Shown piece after piece: positions 56,045 to 64,000 of a stretch of 64,000 nt of DNA (positions within the stretch are counted from its first letter, which is position 1; each line of letters starts with the position of its first letter). The stretch is taken from the NCBI RefSeq assembly GCF_014323705.1, contig NZ_JABVEC010000010.1, forward strand, positions 62,001-126,000. Direction: 5' to 3'. This DNA is from Actinomadura alba (lineage in GTDB: Bacteria; Actinomycetota; Actinomycetes; Streptosporangiales; Streptosporangiaceae). Under the pieces are notes generated by a model that saw only the letters and a program-made list of their open reading frames with translations, was not told the origin of the DNA and did not search any database. The position numbers and the translations under genes are program-made.

Positions 56045-56368
56045 CTATGCGATGCGCAGGCGCTCGTCGCCGAAGTTGGCGATGACCTCCAGCTCACCGC
56101 CCAGGACGCCGATGTAGCGGGCGAGCGTGTCCACCTCGGAGCGGGTGACCTTGCCGCGTTCGATCTCGCTGACCCGTGCCTGAGAGATGCCGAGCCGCTC
56201 GGCCACCTGCGTCTGGGTCAGCCCCTGCCGTTGGCGGACCTCGGAGAGCCGGTAGGCACGGACCTCGGCGAGGAGCTGCTCCGCTCCTTCCTCAACGCGA
56301 ACTCGCTGCTCGGGAGGGAGCTCGGCCATCAGCTCGTCGAAGTTGACGTACCTGCCCTTTCCCTTCAT
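56045..56368 (-). CDS. XRE-family antitoxin (HigA-like)
   Basis: A 107-residue protein. The last part is a helix-turn-helix (LTQTQVAERLGISQARVSEIERGKV, about 49-73) and a final segment GGELEVIANFGDERL typical of antitoxins that bind DNA. ATG 56368 overlaps the stop of the toxin gene (ATGA), so translation is coupled. The order toxin-antitoxin is that of HigBA modules. It should repress the operon through the palindromes upstream of the toxin. Confidence 0.9.
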   Translation of the reverse strand: MKGKGRYVNFDELMAELPPEQRVRVEEGAEQLLAEVRAYRLSEVRQRQGLTQTQVAERLGISQARVSEIERGKVTRSEVDTLARYIGVLGGELEVIANFGDERLRIA

Positions 56369-56757
56369 GGGAACCTCCGATCAGTCTCGGCGTCGCCGAT
56401 GTTCTCGAGGTACGCCTGGTAACGGGCTTCGGCCGCGCGGATCGCGGTTCGATACCAGCGATTCCACTGGCCGGACTTGTCGCCGGCGACCAGGAGCACC
56501 GCCTGCCGGCGTGGGTCGAAGAGGAACAGAATCCGGATCTCGGTCCGCCCTCGCGAACCTGGTCGTAACTCCTTCAGGTTGTTCAGCGTGCAATTCGCGA
56601 GCGTGTCGACGAGGGGTCGACCGAGAGCCGGCCCTTCGACGGTGAGTACCCGAATCGCCTGCAGGACCTGCTCGTACGATCCGGGATCGGTGTCGTTCAG
56701 CGTCATCAGCCACTCGTGGACCTCGGGGACCGCGATGACCGTCCAACTGCCCGTCAT
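56365..56757 (-). CDS. RelE/HigB-like toxin
   Basis: A 130-residue RelE-fold protein of the phage-derived Gp49-like/HigB group. It starts MTGSWTVIAVPEVHEWLMTL and has VEGPALGRPLVDTL, LKELRPGSRGRTEIRILFLFDP and AVLLVAGDKSGQW, the family's core strands. These toxins cleave mRNA on ribosomes. ATG 56757 follows GGAGG; upstream in-frame starts are not needed. It is the first gene of the pair. Confidence 0.9.
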   Translation of the reverse strand: MTGSWTVIAVPEVHEWLMTLNDTDPGSYEQVLQAIRVLTVEGPALGRPLVDTLANCTLNNLKELRPGSRGRTEIRILFLFDPRRQAVLLVAGDKSGQWNRWYRTAIRAAEARYQAYLENIGDAETDRRFP

Positions 56758-56787
56758 GGATGTGACACCTCCACGGTACGTGGCAAA

Positions 56788-56809
56788 CCTTGTACAAGGC
56801 AAGCCTTGT
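56788..56809. promoter_or_regulatory. HigBA-type operator with overlapping palindromes
   Basis: CCTTGTACAAGG (56788-56799, perfect) overlaps ACAAGGCAAGCCTTGT (56794-56809, perfect 7-bp arms). Both are built from the half-site ACAAGG. They lie 31-52 bp before the toxin start, a usual position for an antitoxin operator. Confidence 0.65.
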
Positions 56810-56895
56810 CCTTGGCTCGCCCGCTATCGATTCTTGGAACATGTGTTCGATTATTTCGTGGACGTGTGACATCTCCGGGGTAAGCCCTCAGCGGC

Positions 56896-57129
56896 GTGTC
56901 TTCGCGGCGAGAGACGTGGGTGCCGGGTGACGCGGCCGAGCCGACCTGGCTGGTCTCTCAGCAACTGGGCATGCGTCCGGCCACGCCGGCGGACGCGGAG
57001 GCGTGGCGCCGGGACGGGTCGCCGACGAGCTTCGCAGCGCCGGGCGCCAAGTGCGTCATCAAGCGTTTCTCGTGCGAGATTCCGAGGATGATGGCGCCCA
57101 AAGCGACGAAGATGCCCGAGTCGTATTGA
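56896..57129 (+). pseudogene. CU044_5270 gene fragment
   Basis: About 45 codons read TWLVSQQLGMRPATPADAEAWRRDGSPTSF, clearly the central PATPADEAAW block of CU044_5270 proteins. The reading then continues with unrelated residues to a stop at 57129. Upstream there is a stop at 56881 in the same frame. It is an internal fragment of a third decayed copy, just before ECF module 3. Confidence 0.75.
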
Positions 57130-57277
57130 GAGCGGGATCGAGCGGGACTGACGACGCGTTGCCGGGCGGGGACGCCGGCCACGACACACGGGCCGGTGTC
57201 CCCGCCCTCGGTGCGTGAAGGGTCATCGGCGGTTCGGTTGAGAACAGGTTGACCCGTCCCCCACACAAGGACCTCAC

Positions 57278-57883
57278 ATGGACGAGAGCCACGCACCCGA
57301 TGCCGCGGCGGGACTGCCCGGCGAAGCGGTGATCGTCAAGTCGTGGCATGAGCCTGAAATGTTCGCTGAGATCTTCCACCGGCACTTCGACGAGATTCAC
57401 CGCTATGTGCACCGACGGCTCGGGTCCGAGGCCGCCGACGAGATCGCCGCGGAGACGTTCCTCGCGGCGTTCCGGCGACGGCAGCGGTTCGATCCGGATC
57501 GCGGGGCCGTACGACCCTGGCTGTACGGCATCGCGACCAACCTCATCGGGTCGCACCGGCGTGCGGAGCGGCGCTTCTACAAGGCGCTCGCGCGGGTCCC
57601 GGCCGATGACGTCGTCCACGGTCACGACGACCGGGTCGCCGCACAGGTGAGCGCCGGAGGAGTGAGCAAGGAGCTGGCGGCCGCGCTCGCCCGGTTGTCG
57701 TCCGGCGACCGGGACGTGCTGCTGCTCGTGGCGCTCGCCGATCTCACCTATGAAGAGGTGGCGTTGGCGCTCGGTGTGAAGTACGGCACCGTCGCGTCAC
57801 GGCTGAACCGGGCTCGACGGAAACTCCGCGAGGCGCTGGGCGGGGTCAATCCCACACTGATGATCGAGGAGTCACCCGCATGA
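57278..57883 (+). CDS. ECF sigma factor, module 3
   Basis: A 201-residue ECF sigma factor. Region 2 has HRHFDEIHRYVHRRLG and IAAETFLAAFRRRQRF, region 4 has LARLSSGDRDVLLLVALADLT and VALALGVKYGTVASRLNRARRKL. It is closely similar to module 2 (WLYGIAT, VLLLVAL, NRARRKLR shared). ATG 57278 follows AAGGAC. The stop overlaps the ATG of the next gene (ATGA). Target promoters are not apparent. Confidence 0.93.
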   Translation: MDESHAPDAAAGLPGEAVIVKSWHEPEMFAEIFHRHFDEIHRYVHRRLGSEAADEIAAETFLAAFRRRQRFDPDRGAVRPWLYGIATNLIGSHRRAERRFYKALARVPADDVVHGHDDRVAAQVSAGGVSKELAAALARLSSGDRDVLLLVALADLTYEEVALALGVKYGTVASRLNRARRKLREALGGVNPTLMIEESPA

Positions 57884-59058
57884 ACGAGATGCAGATGGTC
57901 CGTGACCTGCTCACGGAACCGCCGTCCCCGCCGAGCCACGTCTCGGCCGAGGCGCTGCGCAGCCTGCAGGACGGCATCGCCGGCCGCCGGTCGCCGGCCT
58001 CGCGCCTGGGACGGTTCCGCCGGCCGGCGTGGGGGCTCGGCCTGGCCGGGGCCGTGACGGCCGCCGCTCTGGTGGCCACCACCGTGGTCACCGGGCCGAG
58101 CGACCAGCGGGCCGAAGGGGTCGCCCAGCAGGAGGTCCCCGGCTCGCAGACCCCTGCGGTCAAGCTGGACGCCCGTACGGTCCTGCTCGCCGCGGCGGAT
58201 CGGTCGGCCGGGCAGCCGGACCAGGCCGGCGCGTACTGGCATTCCGCACAGGTGAGCCGTCACTACCACCGGACCGGTTCCGCCACGGACCGATACACCG
58301 TCTACACCGAGACCCGTGACGAGGGCTGGACGCCGAGTACGCCAGGGCGGGACAGATGGGGTCGCCAGAAGGATCTCGGTACTCGGCCGGCGAGCCCCGC
58401 CGACGAGGCCACGTGGCGGCGGGCGGGCTCCCCCACGAAGTTCGCCATCGAGGTTCCCGTACCCGCGAAGCACGGCGAGAGGCCGGGTGGCCAAGCGAAG
58501 AGATTCGTCGCCATGGCCGAGCCGAGAGGAGGCGGGGAGCTCAGCCACTCCCCGCTGACCGATGGGGACAAGGTGTACTGGCTCGGCCGCAACGTCACGA
58601 TGAAGGACCTGCGTGGCCTGCCGACCGACCCGGCGCGGCTGAAGGCCTGGCTGCTCCGGTCCTACGCCGGACACGGCACCGAGTCCACGAGCGACAAGAT
58701 GTCCTCCGACCAGTGGCTGTTCGTGGTGGCCGGTGGGCTGATCATTGACATGCCGGTGACCCCGCAGGTCCGCGCGGCGGCGTTCAGGATGCTGGCGGCG
58801 CTGAAGTCGGTCAAGGCCGTGGGCCCGGTCAAGGACTCCCAGGGACGAGCGGGCACTGCCGTCACCATCGTCGAGAGGACTAAGGGCAACGGTGTCCTGG
58901 AGCACCGGCTGCTCATCGACGAGGTGGGCGGACGGGCACTGGGCAAGGACATCGTGATCAGGGAGCCGGCCGGCGCGAACGCGAACCTGCCCGCCGGATC
59001 GCTGATGACCTCGTCCGTCGTGGTGGCCGACGAGTGGGTCGACTCGCCGCCCCGCTGA
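57880..59058 (+). CDS. CU044_5270 family protein, module 3
   Basis: A 392-residue protein with a head of about 45 residues, a membrane helix (about 48-68) and an outer domain. The repeated blocks are ASPADEATWRRAGSPTKF, VTMKDLRGLPTDPARLKAWLL and PQVRAAAFRMLAALKSVKAVGPVKDSQGR. It is coupled to the ECF gene by an ATGA overlap. As a group the three paralogues share one layout, differing most in the outer domain's first half, which is compatible with distinct signals. Confidence 0.87.
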   Translation: MNEMQMVRDLLTEPPSPPSHVSAEALRSLQDGIAGRRSPASRLGRFRRPAWGLGLAGAVTAAALVATTVVTGPSDQRAEGVAQQEVPGSQTPAVKLDARTVLLAAADRSAGQPDQAGAYWHSAQVSRHYHRTGSATDRYTVYTETRDEGWTPSTPGRDRWGRQKDLGTRPASPADEATWRRAGSPTKFAIEVPVPAKHGERPGGQAKRFVAMAEPRGGGELSHSPLTDGDKVYWLGRNVTMKDLRGLPTDPARLKAWLLRSYAGHGTESTSDKMSSDQWLFVVAGGLIIDMPVTPQVRAAAFRMLAALKSVKAVGPVKDSQGRAGTAVTIVERTKGNGVLEHRLLIDEVGGRALGKDIVIREPAGANANLPAGSLMTSSVVVADEWVDSPPR

Positions 59059-59064
59059 TCCACT

Positions 59065-59109
59065 GTGACGAGCGAGACGTTCGCCATCGCCTGGCGGCGG
59101 CTCGGATGA
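59065..59109 (+). pseudogene. Tiny ECF sigma factor remnant
   Basis: Fourteen codons read VTSETFAIAWRRLG then stop, matching VTSETFCVAWRRFG of region 2 in module 1 (11 of 14 residues). It lies seven bases after the module 3 stop. It is most likely a leftover of a further deleted module. Confidence 0.6.
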
Positions 59110-59177
59110 AGGAGGCACGGTGACGCCGGCCCGAGGTGGTGGCCGGCGTCGCCGCTTCCGCGCTTTTCAAGGCCGGA

Positions 59178-59441
59178 TCACCGCTCGTCGCAGAAGACCT
59201 CGTCGGTCAGGGCCTCGGAGGCGAGGAACTCCGGCATGCCGTTCGGCGTCGTCGGGCCGCTCACGATCGTCAGCTGACGGGTGCCGTCCTCGGAGTGCAC
59301 CGAGGTCGTCTTGTGCGGCCGCCGTGTCCCCACACCGTGACTCACGGGTGCCGCCGCCGTCACGACGACGACGACGGCGGCTGCAAGCAGCGCCCCGATC
59401 AGCGGCCTCGCACGCCGGTCGGCACGGAATGTAGGTCGCAC
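59178..59441 (-). CDS. Small single-pass membrane or secreted protein
   Basis: An 87-residue protein. GTG 59441 follows GAGGAGG closely. A helix (about 14-32, LIGALLAAAVVVVVTAAA) precedes a hydrophilic outer tail ending LTDEVFCDER. No family is recognised. It is convergent with the ECF module and may be a short envelope protein. Confidence 0.5.
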   Translation of the reverse strand: MRPTFRADRRARPLIGALLAAAVVVVVTAAAPVSHGVGTRRPHKTTSVHSEDGTRQLTIVSGPTTPNGMPEFLASEALTDEVFCDER

Positions 59442-59633
59442 TATGTCCTCCTCGATGACCCTGTGATCGAGGAGGACGCTACGGAGCGCCGTTCGTCCAG
59501 TCATCGGACCGGAAGCCGACCCGGCGTCGGTCCCACGGAGGACACCGAGGCAGACTCAGGGATGATCGGTCGCGGAAGGCCCGTACACAGGAGGGTGTTA
59601 CCGACGGTACTACTCACCATGGCAGCACATAGC

Positions 59634-59648
59634 TACTACCGAGTAGTA
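59634..59648. promoter_or_regulatory. Palindrome upstream of the Fe-S oxidoreductase gene
   Basis: TACTACCGAGTAGTA is a perfect 6-bp-arm palindrome, 78 bp before the start codon. A smaller one, TACCGACGGTA, lies at 59599-59609. They look like repressor operators, possibly TetR or similar; the regulator is not in the window. Confidence 0.45.
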
Positions 59649-59725
59649 TTCGGGGGTCGTATGCGCAGCAGTCTGTCGCGAGCCCTACGCTGACAGCCAA
59701 CGCCGTACCTCAGGAGGACGGAACA

Positions 59726-61873
59726 GTGGTTCTCAGGTTGATCATTGGGCTCGCCGGAACGGCGATCGCCTTGGCCTTCGTCGGCCGGCGGGTGTCGTTC
59801 CTGTACCGGCTCATCCGCAGCGGTCAGCCCGACCCGGCGCGGGTCGCGTACGTCAAGGAGAACATCGGCGACGACGTCAAGGGCCAGCTCGTCGAGGTCT
59901 TCGGGCAGCGCAAGCTGCTCAAGTGGACCGGCCCCGGCCTCGCGCACCTCTTCGTGATGTGGGCGTTCTTCATCCTCGCGACCGTCTATCTCGAGGCGTA
60001 CGGCGCGCTGATCTTCGGGCTGGACTTCCACATTCCGCTGGTCGGGAAGTGGGATGCGCTCGGCTTCGCACAGGACTTCATCGCCGTCGCGGCGCTGCTC
60101 AGCCTGATCGCCTTCGCGGCCATCCGGATCAAGAACTCGCCGAAGAAGCTGGACCGCAAGTCCCGGTTCAAGGGCTCGCACCTCGGCGGCGCCTGGCTCA
60201 TCCTGTTCATGATCTTCAATGTGATCTGGACGATGTTCCTGTTCCGCGGCTCCGGTGCCGCCACCGGCAACCTCCCGTACGGCGACGGCGCCTTCGCCTC
60301 ACAGGCCGTCGGCGCCCTGCTGGACGGGCTCGGTCACGACACCAACGAGATCCTGGAGTCGGTCGGGCTGCTGCTGCACATCGGCGTCATGCTGGTGTTC
60401 CTGATCATCGTGGTGCACTCCAAGCACCTGCACATCTTCCTGGCCCCGCTCAATGTCATGTTCAAGCGCCGCCCGGACGGTCTCGGCGCCGCGCAGCCGA
60501 TGATGAGCAAGGGCAAGCTCCTCGACTTCGAGGAGGCCGACCCGGACGAGGACACCTTCGGCCGCGGCAAGATCGAGGACTTCACGTTCAAGGGCTTCCT
60601 CGACTTCGCCACCTGCACCGAGTGCGGCCGCTGCCAGTCGCAGTGCCCTGCCTGGAACACCGGCAAGCCGCTGTCGCCCAAGATGCTGATCACCGACCTG
60701 CGCGACCACGCCTTCGCCAAGGCCCCGTTCTTCCTGGCCACCGACGCCGAGCGCGAGAACCTGCCCGAGGACGTCCTGGCCGAGGCCGGTCGGCCGCTGG
60801 TCGGCGACGAAGAGGCGAACGGCGTCATCCACCCCGACGTGCTGTGGTCCTGCACCAACTGCGGGGCCTGCGTCGAGCAGTGCCCGGTCGACATCGAGCA
60901 CGTCGATCACATCCTCGACATGCGGCGCTACCAGGTGATGATCGAGTCGAGCTTCCCGTCCGAGGCCGGAGTGATGCTCAAGAACCTGGAGAACAAGGGC
61001 AACCCTTGGGGCATGTCCGAGACCAAGCGTCTCGACTGGATCGAGGATCTCGACTTCGAGGTCGAGGTCATCGACGACAAGATCTCCGAAGACACCGAGT
61101 GGCTCTTCTGGGTCGGCTGCGCGGGCGCCCTCGAGGACCGCGCCAAGAAGACCACCAAGGCGGTCGCGGAACTGCTGCACATCGCGGGCGTGAAGTTCGG
61201 GGTGCTCGGCCCGATGGAGGCCTGCACGGGCGACCCGGCACGCCGACTGGGCATGGAGTTCGTCTTCCAGATGCTCGCCCAGCAGAACGTCGAGACGCTC
61301 AATGAGGCGGGCGTCAAGAAGATCGTGGCGACCTGTCCGCACTGCTTCAACACGCTCGCCAACGAGTACCCGCAGCTCGGCGGACAGTACGAGGTCGTCC
61401 ACCACACCCAGCTGCTGGCCAAGCTGGTCGAAGAGGGCAGGCTCACCCCGGTCACCCCGATCGAGGAGAACATCACCTACCACGACCCCTGCTTCCTGGG
61501 CCGGCACAACAAGGTCTACGCGCAGCCGCGCGACATCATGGCCAAGGTGCCGGGCGTCCAGACGAAGGAGATGCACCGCTGCAAGGACCGCGGCTTCTGC
61601 TGCGGCGCCGGCGGCGCCCGGATGTGGATGGAAGAGCGGATCGGCAAGCGCATCAACACCGAGCGCGTGGACGAGGCGCTGGAGACCGACCCCGACACCG
61701 TCTCGACCGCCTGCCCGTTCTGCCTCGTGATGCTCGGCGACGCGATCAACGAGAAGAAGAACGCCGGGGCGGCCAAGGAGTCGCTCGAGGTCGTCGACGT
61801 CTCGCAGCTGCTGATCAGGTCCATCAAGGGCGAGGGCACCGCGCCGGAGAAGGAGTCCGTCGCCGCCGAGTAG
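59726..61873 (+). CDS. Membrane-bound (Fe-S) oxidoreductase, heterodisulfide-reductase-like
   Basis: A 715-residue protein. Six or so membrane helices form an N-terminal domain (about 1-240) like a nitrate-reductase gamma subunit. Two ferredoxin-type clusters follow (CTECGRCQSQCP and CTNCGACVEQCP), then two CCG domains (VGCAGALED, CPHCFNT; DPCFLGRHN, CCGAGGARM). This layout is that of actinobacterial iron-sulphur reductases such as mycobacterial Rv0338c, thought to move electrons between a membrane pool and a thiol or flavin partner. GTG 59726 follows GGAGG. Substrate unknown. Confidence 0.9.
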   Translation: MVLRLIIGLAGTAIALAFVGRRVSFLYRLIRSGQPDPARVAYVKENIGDDVKGQLVEVFGQRKLLKWTGPGLAHLFVMWAFFILATVYLEAYGALIFGLDFHIPLVGKWDALGFAQDFIAVAALLSLIAFAAIRIKNSPKKLDRKSRFKGSHLGGAWLILFMIFNVIWTMFLFRGSGAATGNLPYGDGAFASQAVGALLDGLGHDTNEILESVGLLLHIGVMLVFLIIVVHSKHLHIFLAPLNVMFKRRPDGLGAAQPMMSKGKLLDFEEADPDEDTFGRGKIEDFTFKGFLDFATCTECGRCQSQCPAWNTGKPLSPKMLITDLRDHAFAKAPFFLATDAERENLPEDVLAEAGRPLVGDEEANGVIHPDVLWSCTNCGACVEQCPVDIEHVDHILDMRRYQVMIESSFPSEAGVMLKNLENKGNPWGMSETKRLDWIEDLDFEVEVIDDKISEDTEWLFWVGCAGALEDRAKKTTKAVAELLHIAGVKFGVLGPMEACTGDPARRLGMEFVFQMLAQQNVETLNEAGVKKIVATCPHCFNTLANEYPQLGGQYEVVHHTQLLAKLVEEGRLTPVTPIEENITYHDPCFLGRHNKVYAQPRDIMAKVPGVQTKEMHRCKDRGFCCGAGGARMWMEERIGKRINTERVDEALETDPDTVSTACPFCLVMLGDAINEKKNAGAAKESLEVVDVSQLLIRSIKGEGTAPEKESVAAE

Positions 61874-61900
61874 TCCCGCGGGACGTGGAAGCCGTACACG

Positions 61901-61932
61901 AAAGGGCCGCCCGGTCAGCCGGGCGGCCCTTT
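61901..61932. terminator. Strong bidirectional terminator
   Basis: Perfect 14-bp arms AAAGGGCCGCCCGG (61901-61914) and CCGGGCGGCCCTTT (61919-61932) with a 4-nt TCAG loop. A/T-rich ends on both sides serve the Fe-S gene and the facing ABC operon. Confidence 0.9.
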
Positions 61933-61957
61933 CCGTGTGATCTTCAGGTCGTACGGG

Positions 61958-62878
61958 TCAGCCCGTGATGCTCTTGACGAAGTCCGGGTTGGCCTTCAGC
62001 CATTCGTCGACGGCCTTGTCCTCCTGGCCCTTGTACTTGTTGATCGCGAGGTCCTCGAGCGAGCCGAGCTGCTTGTCGTCCATCCGGAACTTCTTCAGCC
62101 AGCCCGCGACCTCGGCGAAGTCCTTGCCGAAGTCCTTGCGGCCGACGATGTTGATCTGCTCGGCCTGGCCCATGGTCCCCTTCGGGTCCGCGAGGTCCCG
62201 GATGGGGTACGAGGCGTAGGCCCAGTGCGGGCGCCACAGGGTGACGACGATCGGCTTCTGGGCGTCCGTGGCCTTCTTCAGCTCGGCCAGCATCGCCGCC
62301 GTCGACGACGGCACGACCTTGAACTCCTTGTCGATCCCGTACCCGGGCAGCATCTTGGTCGAGGAGACCCGCTGCAGGCCGGAGCTTGCCTCGATGCCGA
62401 AGATCTTCCCCTCGTACTGGCCGCCCTTGCCCTTGAGGTCCTCGAGCGACTTCAGATCCGAGTAGTTCGGCACCGCGATCGTCAGCTTGGCGCTGTCGTA
62501 CCAGACACCGAGCTTCTCGAGCTTGTCGCCGTAGCGCTTCCAGTAATCCTCGTGCGTGACGGGCAGCCAGGTGTCGAGGAACACGTCGACGTCGCCCTTC
62601 GCCATGCCGGCGTAGAGCGGGGCGGTGTCGAGGTTCTTCAGCTCGACCTTGTACCCCCTGTCCTGGAGGATTCGCTTCCACAGGTAGGTGGCCACGAGGT
62701 CCTCGTCCCAGCCGGACACCCAGCCGATCGTGATCTCCTTGTTCGCCGACCCCGACCCCGACCCCGACCCGCCCGTGTCGCCACCGCTGTCACCGCCGCA
62801 CGAGGTGACCGTCGCGGCGAGCGTGAGCGACAGGGCGATTGCCGCTGCTTTCCTGAGGCTGTTCAGCCTGAAACGCAC
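61958..62878 (-). CDS. opuAC: Glycine betaine/proline ABC transporter substrate-binding lipoprotein
   Basis: A 306-residue lipoprotein. The signal ends in the lipobox VTSC, with Cys as the lipid anchor, followed by a Gly/Ser linker. The mature domain (ITIGWVSGWDEDLVATYLW, DVDVFLDTWLPV, TLWRPHWAYASYP) is OpuAC-like, with aromatic residues that box the quaternary amine. It delivers osmoprotectant to the permease. GTG 62878 follows GGAAGG. It is the last gene of the opuA-type operon. Confidence 0.93.
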   Translation of the reverse strand: MRFRLNSLRKAAAIALSLTLAATVTSCGGDSGGDTGGSGSGSGSANKEITIGWVSGWDEDLVATYLWKRILQDRGYKVELKNLDTAPLYAGMAKGDVDVFLDTWLPVTHEDYWKRYGDKLEKLGVWYDSAKLTIAVPNYSDLKSLEDLKGKGGQYEGKIFGIEASSGLQRVSSTKMLPGYGIDKEFKVVPSSTAAMLAELKKATDAQKPIVVTLWRPHWAYASYPIRDLADPKGTMGQAEQINIVGRKDFGKDFAEVAGWLKKFRMDDKQLGSLEDLAINKYKGQEDKAVDEWLKANPDFVKSITG

Positions 62879-62940
62879 AAGATGTCCTTCCAATCGACTA
62901 CAGGACACTGAGCGCCCGAAGGCGCCCAGGACGGTGACCG

Positions 62941-63804
62941 TCAGGCGCGCGCCGACGCCTTCTCGGCACGCGCGACGGCCGATCGGTCACCGAGTGAGGA
63001 GGTGATCCGATCAAGGAAGATCGCCAGGATGACGACCGCCAGGCCGCCTTCGAAGCCGGTGGCGATCTCCAGGCGCTGGATGCCGTCGAGGACGACATTG
63101 CCCAGGCCTCCGGCACCGACCATGCCGGCGATGACCACCATCGACAGCGCAAGCATGATCACCTGGTTGACGCCGGCCATGACCGTCGGCATGGCGAGCG
63201 GGAGCTGGATCCGGGTGAGGATCCGCCGTGGTGGGGAGCCGAACGCCTCACCGGCCTCGACCACCTCGCGGTCGACGCCGCGGATGCCGAGTTCGGTGAG
63301 GCGTACGCCCGGGGGAAGCGCGAACACGACGGTCGCGACCACGCCGGGCACAGGCCCGATGCTGAAGAAGAACACGGCCGGGATCAGGTAGACGAACGCC
63401 GGCATCGTCTGCATGAGGTCGAGCGCCGGGCGCAGCACGCGGCTCAGCGAGTCACTGCGGGCGGCCGCGATGCCGAGCGGGATGGCGAGTACGACGGAGA
63501 TGACGCTCGCGACGAGCACCAGGGCCAGCGTCTCCATCGCCGGTTCCCACTGCCGCATGCTGTCGATCAGTGCGAGGCCGAGCAGCGTGAACAGCGCGAA
63601 ACGCCATCCGCGCAGCCACAGGGCGGCGACGGCGAGCGCGGCGATCAGTCCGAGGGCGGGCGGCCACAGCAACAGGTCGGCCAGGCCGTTCACGGTGCCC
63701 TCGACCGCGGAGCCGATCGCGTCGAACAGCCAGGAGAGATTGTCCGTCAGCCAGTTGACGAGGTTCTCGAACCACGTCCCGACATTGATCCTAGGCATCG
63801 ACAC
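62941..63804 (-). CDS. opuAB: Glycine betaine/proline ABC transporter permease
   Basis: A 287-residue ProW/OpuAB-type permease with about six or seven helices. The ABC-contact EAA loop is VVEAGEAFGSPPRRILTRIQLPLAMPTVMAG. It forms the membrane channel for compatible solutes. GTG 63804 or ATG 63798 may start it; both overlap the stop of the ATPase gene (63793-63791), implying coupling. The substrate-binding gene follows 62 bp later. Confidence 0.92.
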   Translation of the reverse strand: MSMPRINVGTWFENLVNWLTDNLSWLFDAIGSAVEGTVNGLADLLLWPPALGLIAALAVAALWLRGWRFALFTLLGLALIDSMRQWEPAMETLALVLVASVISVVLAIPLGIAAARSDSLSRVLRPALDLMQTMPAFVYLIPAVFFFSIGPVPGVVATVVFALPPGVRLTELGIRGVDREVVEAGEAFGSPPRRILTRIQLPLAMPTVMAGVNQVIMLALSMVVIAGMVGAGGLGNVVLDGIQRLEIATGFEGGLAVVILAIFLDRITSSLGDRSAVARAEKASARA

Positions 63805-64000
63805 CGGTGGCCTCCTCTCGCCGCTGCTGTCCGTCGGCGGGTGCTCCGCCCTCGCCGGGCGGTTCCGGTTCGCGGGCGTGGCCGTTGATGGCGCCCAGGG
63901 CCGCCAGCAGGGTGACGCGAGGGATCACGCCGAGCAGAGTGCCGGATTCGTCGGTCACGGGGACGGGCAGCGGGCTCTCAGCGGACTGGGCGAAGAGGTC
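63791..64000 (-). CDS. opuAA: Glycine betaine ABC transporter ATPase, C-terminal end (partial)
   Basis: The last 69 residues of an OpuAA/ProV-type ATPase; the rest lies beyond the right edge. They show the end of the second CBS domain (PVPVTDESGTLLGVIPRVTLLAALG) and a Pro/Gly/Glu-rich tail. CBS domains of these ATPases sense ionic strength or nucleotides. The stop overlaps the permease start. Confidence 0.85.
   Translation of the reverse strand, partial: DLFAQSAESPLPVPVTDESGTLLGVIPRVTLLAALGAINGHAREPEPPGEGGAPADGQQRREEATGVDA

Overview
The window is 64 kb of high-GC DNA with actinomycete signatures: many GTG starts, GGAGG-type ribosome sites, stop/start overlaps (ATGA, GTGA, TGATG), an HspR/HAIR-controlled dnaK operon, a DUF222/13E12-type HNH endonuclease, LppU-like and CU044_5270-family proteins, and clustered eukaryote-type Ser/Thr kinases. 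The order purA - fba - pyrE - clpB/hspR/dnaJ/grpE/dnaK matches, as I remember it, a conserved chromosomal block of Streptomyces and relatives. I infer a core-chromosome segment of a filamentous actinomycete, most plausibly Streptosporangiales (Thermomonosporaceae-like). The genus is not proven. I saw no rRNA, tRNA, CRISPR array or complete insertion sequence.

Left part (1-21.6 kb). A GntR(FCD)-pxpA pair is cut by the left edge. It is followed by an NrtR-like regulator, a HisC/Pat aminotransferase and an EamA exporter. Next comes a signalling cluster of two receptor-type Ser/Thr kinases and a single-pass protein with a similar outer domain. A large regulator, murA, purB, a LppU-like protein, purD, corA (with a proline/acid-rich upstream mini-ORF), a GDPD, purA, a DUF3151 protein, and a GNAT/HxlR pair with three copies of one palindromic operator follow.

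Middle part (21.7-44.8 kb). This holds fba, a DedA protein, a RodZ-tail-like protein, pyrE, a hydrolase-like protein lacking its nucleophile, a TPR protein, a NYN-domain protein, a PhoD-like phosphatase, a DRB0094-type RNA ligase and uppP. A Phd/PIN toxin-antitoxin pair, a frameshifted epimerase gene and the HNH/DUF222 gene follow. The complete chaperone operon dnaK-grpE-dnaJ-hspR with clpB then reads leftward behind a HAIR-bearing promoter.

Right part (44.9-64 kb). A DUF418 protein precedes an expansion zone with three ECF sigma factor/CU044_5270 modules and three decayed pieces of the same families, plus long palindromes. Interspersed are a C39-like secreted protein, a TetR/MFS efflux pair with two abutting operators, a class B penicillin-binding protein and a HigBA-type toxin-antitoxin pair. 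The window ends with a membrane Fe-S oxidoreductase and a glycine-betaine-type ABC importer running off the right edge.

The functional themes are purine/pyrimidine synthesis, envelope building (murA, uppP, PBP), protein quality control, and surface sensing by kinases and ECF modules. The most unusual items are the mini-ORF before corA, the duplicated and decaying ECF/CU044_5270 locus, the HxlR operators that overlap start codons, and the kinase cluster with a shared sensor domain.
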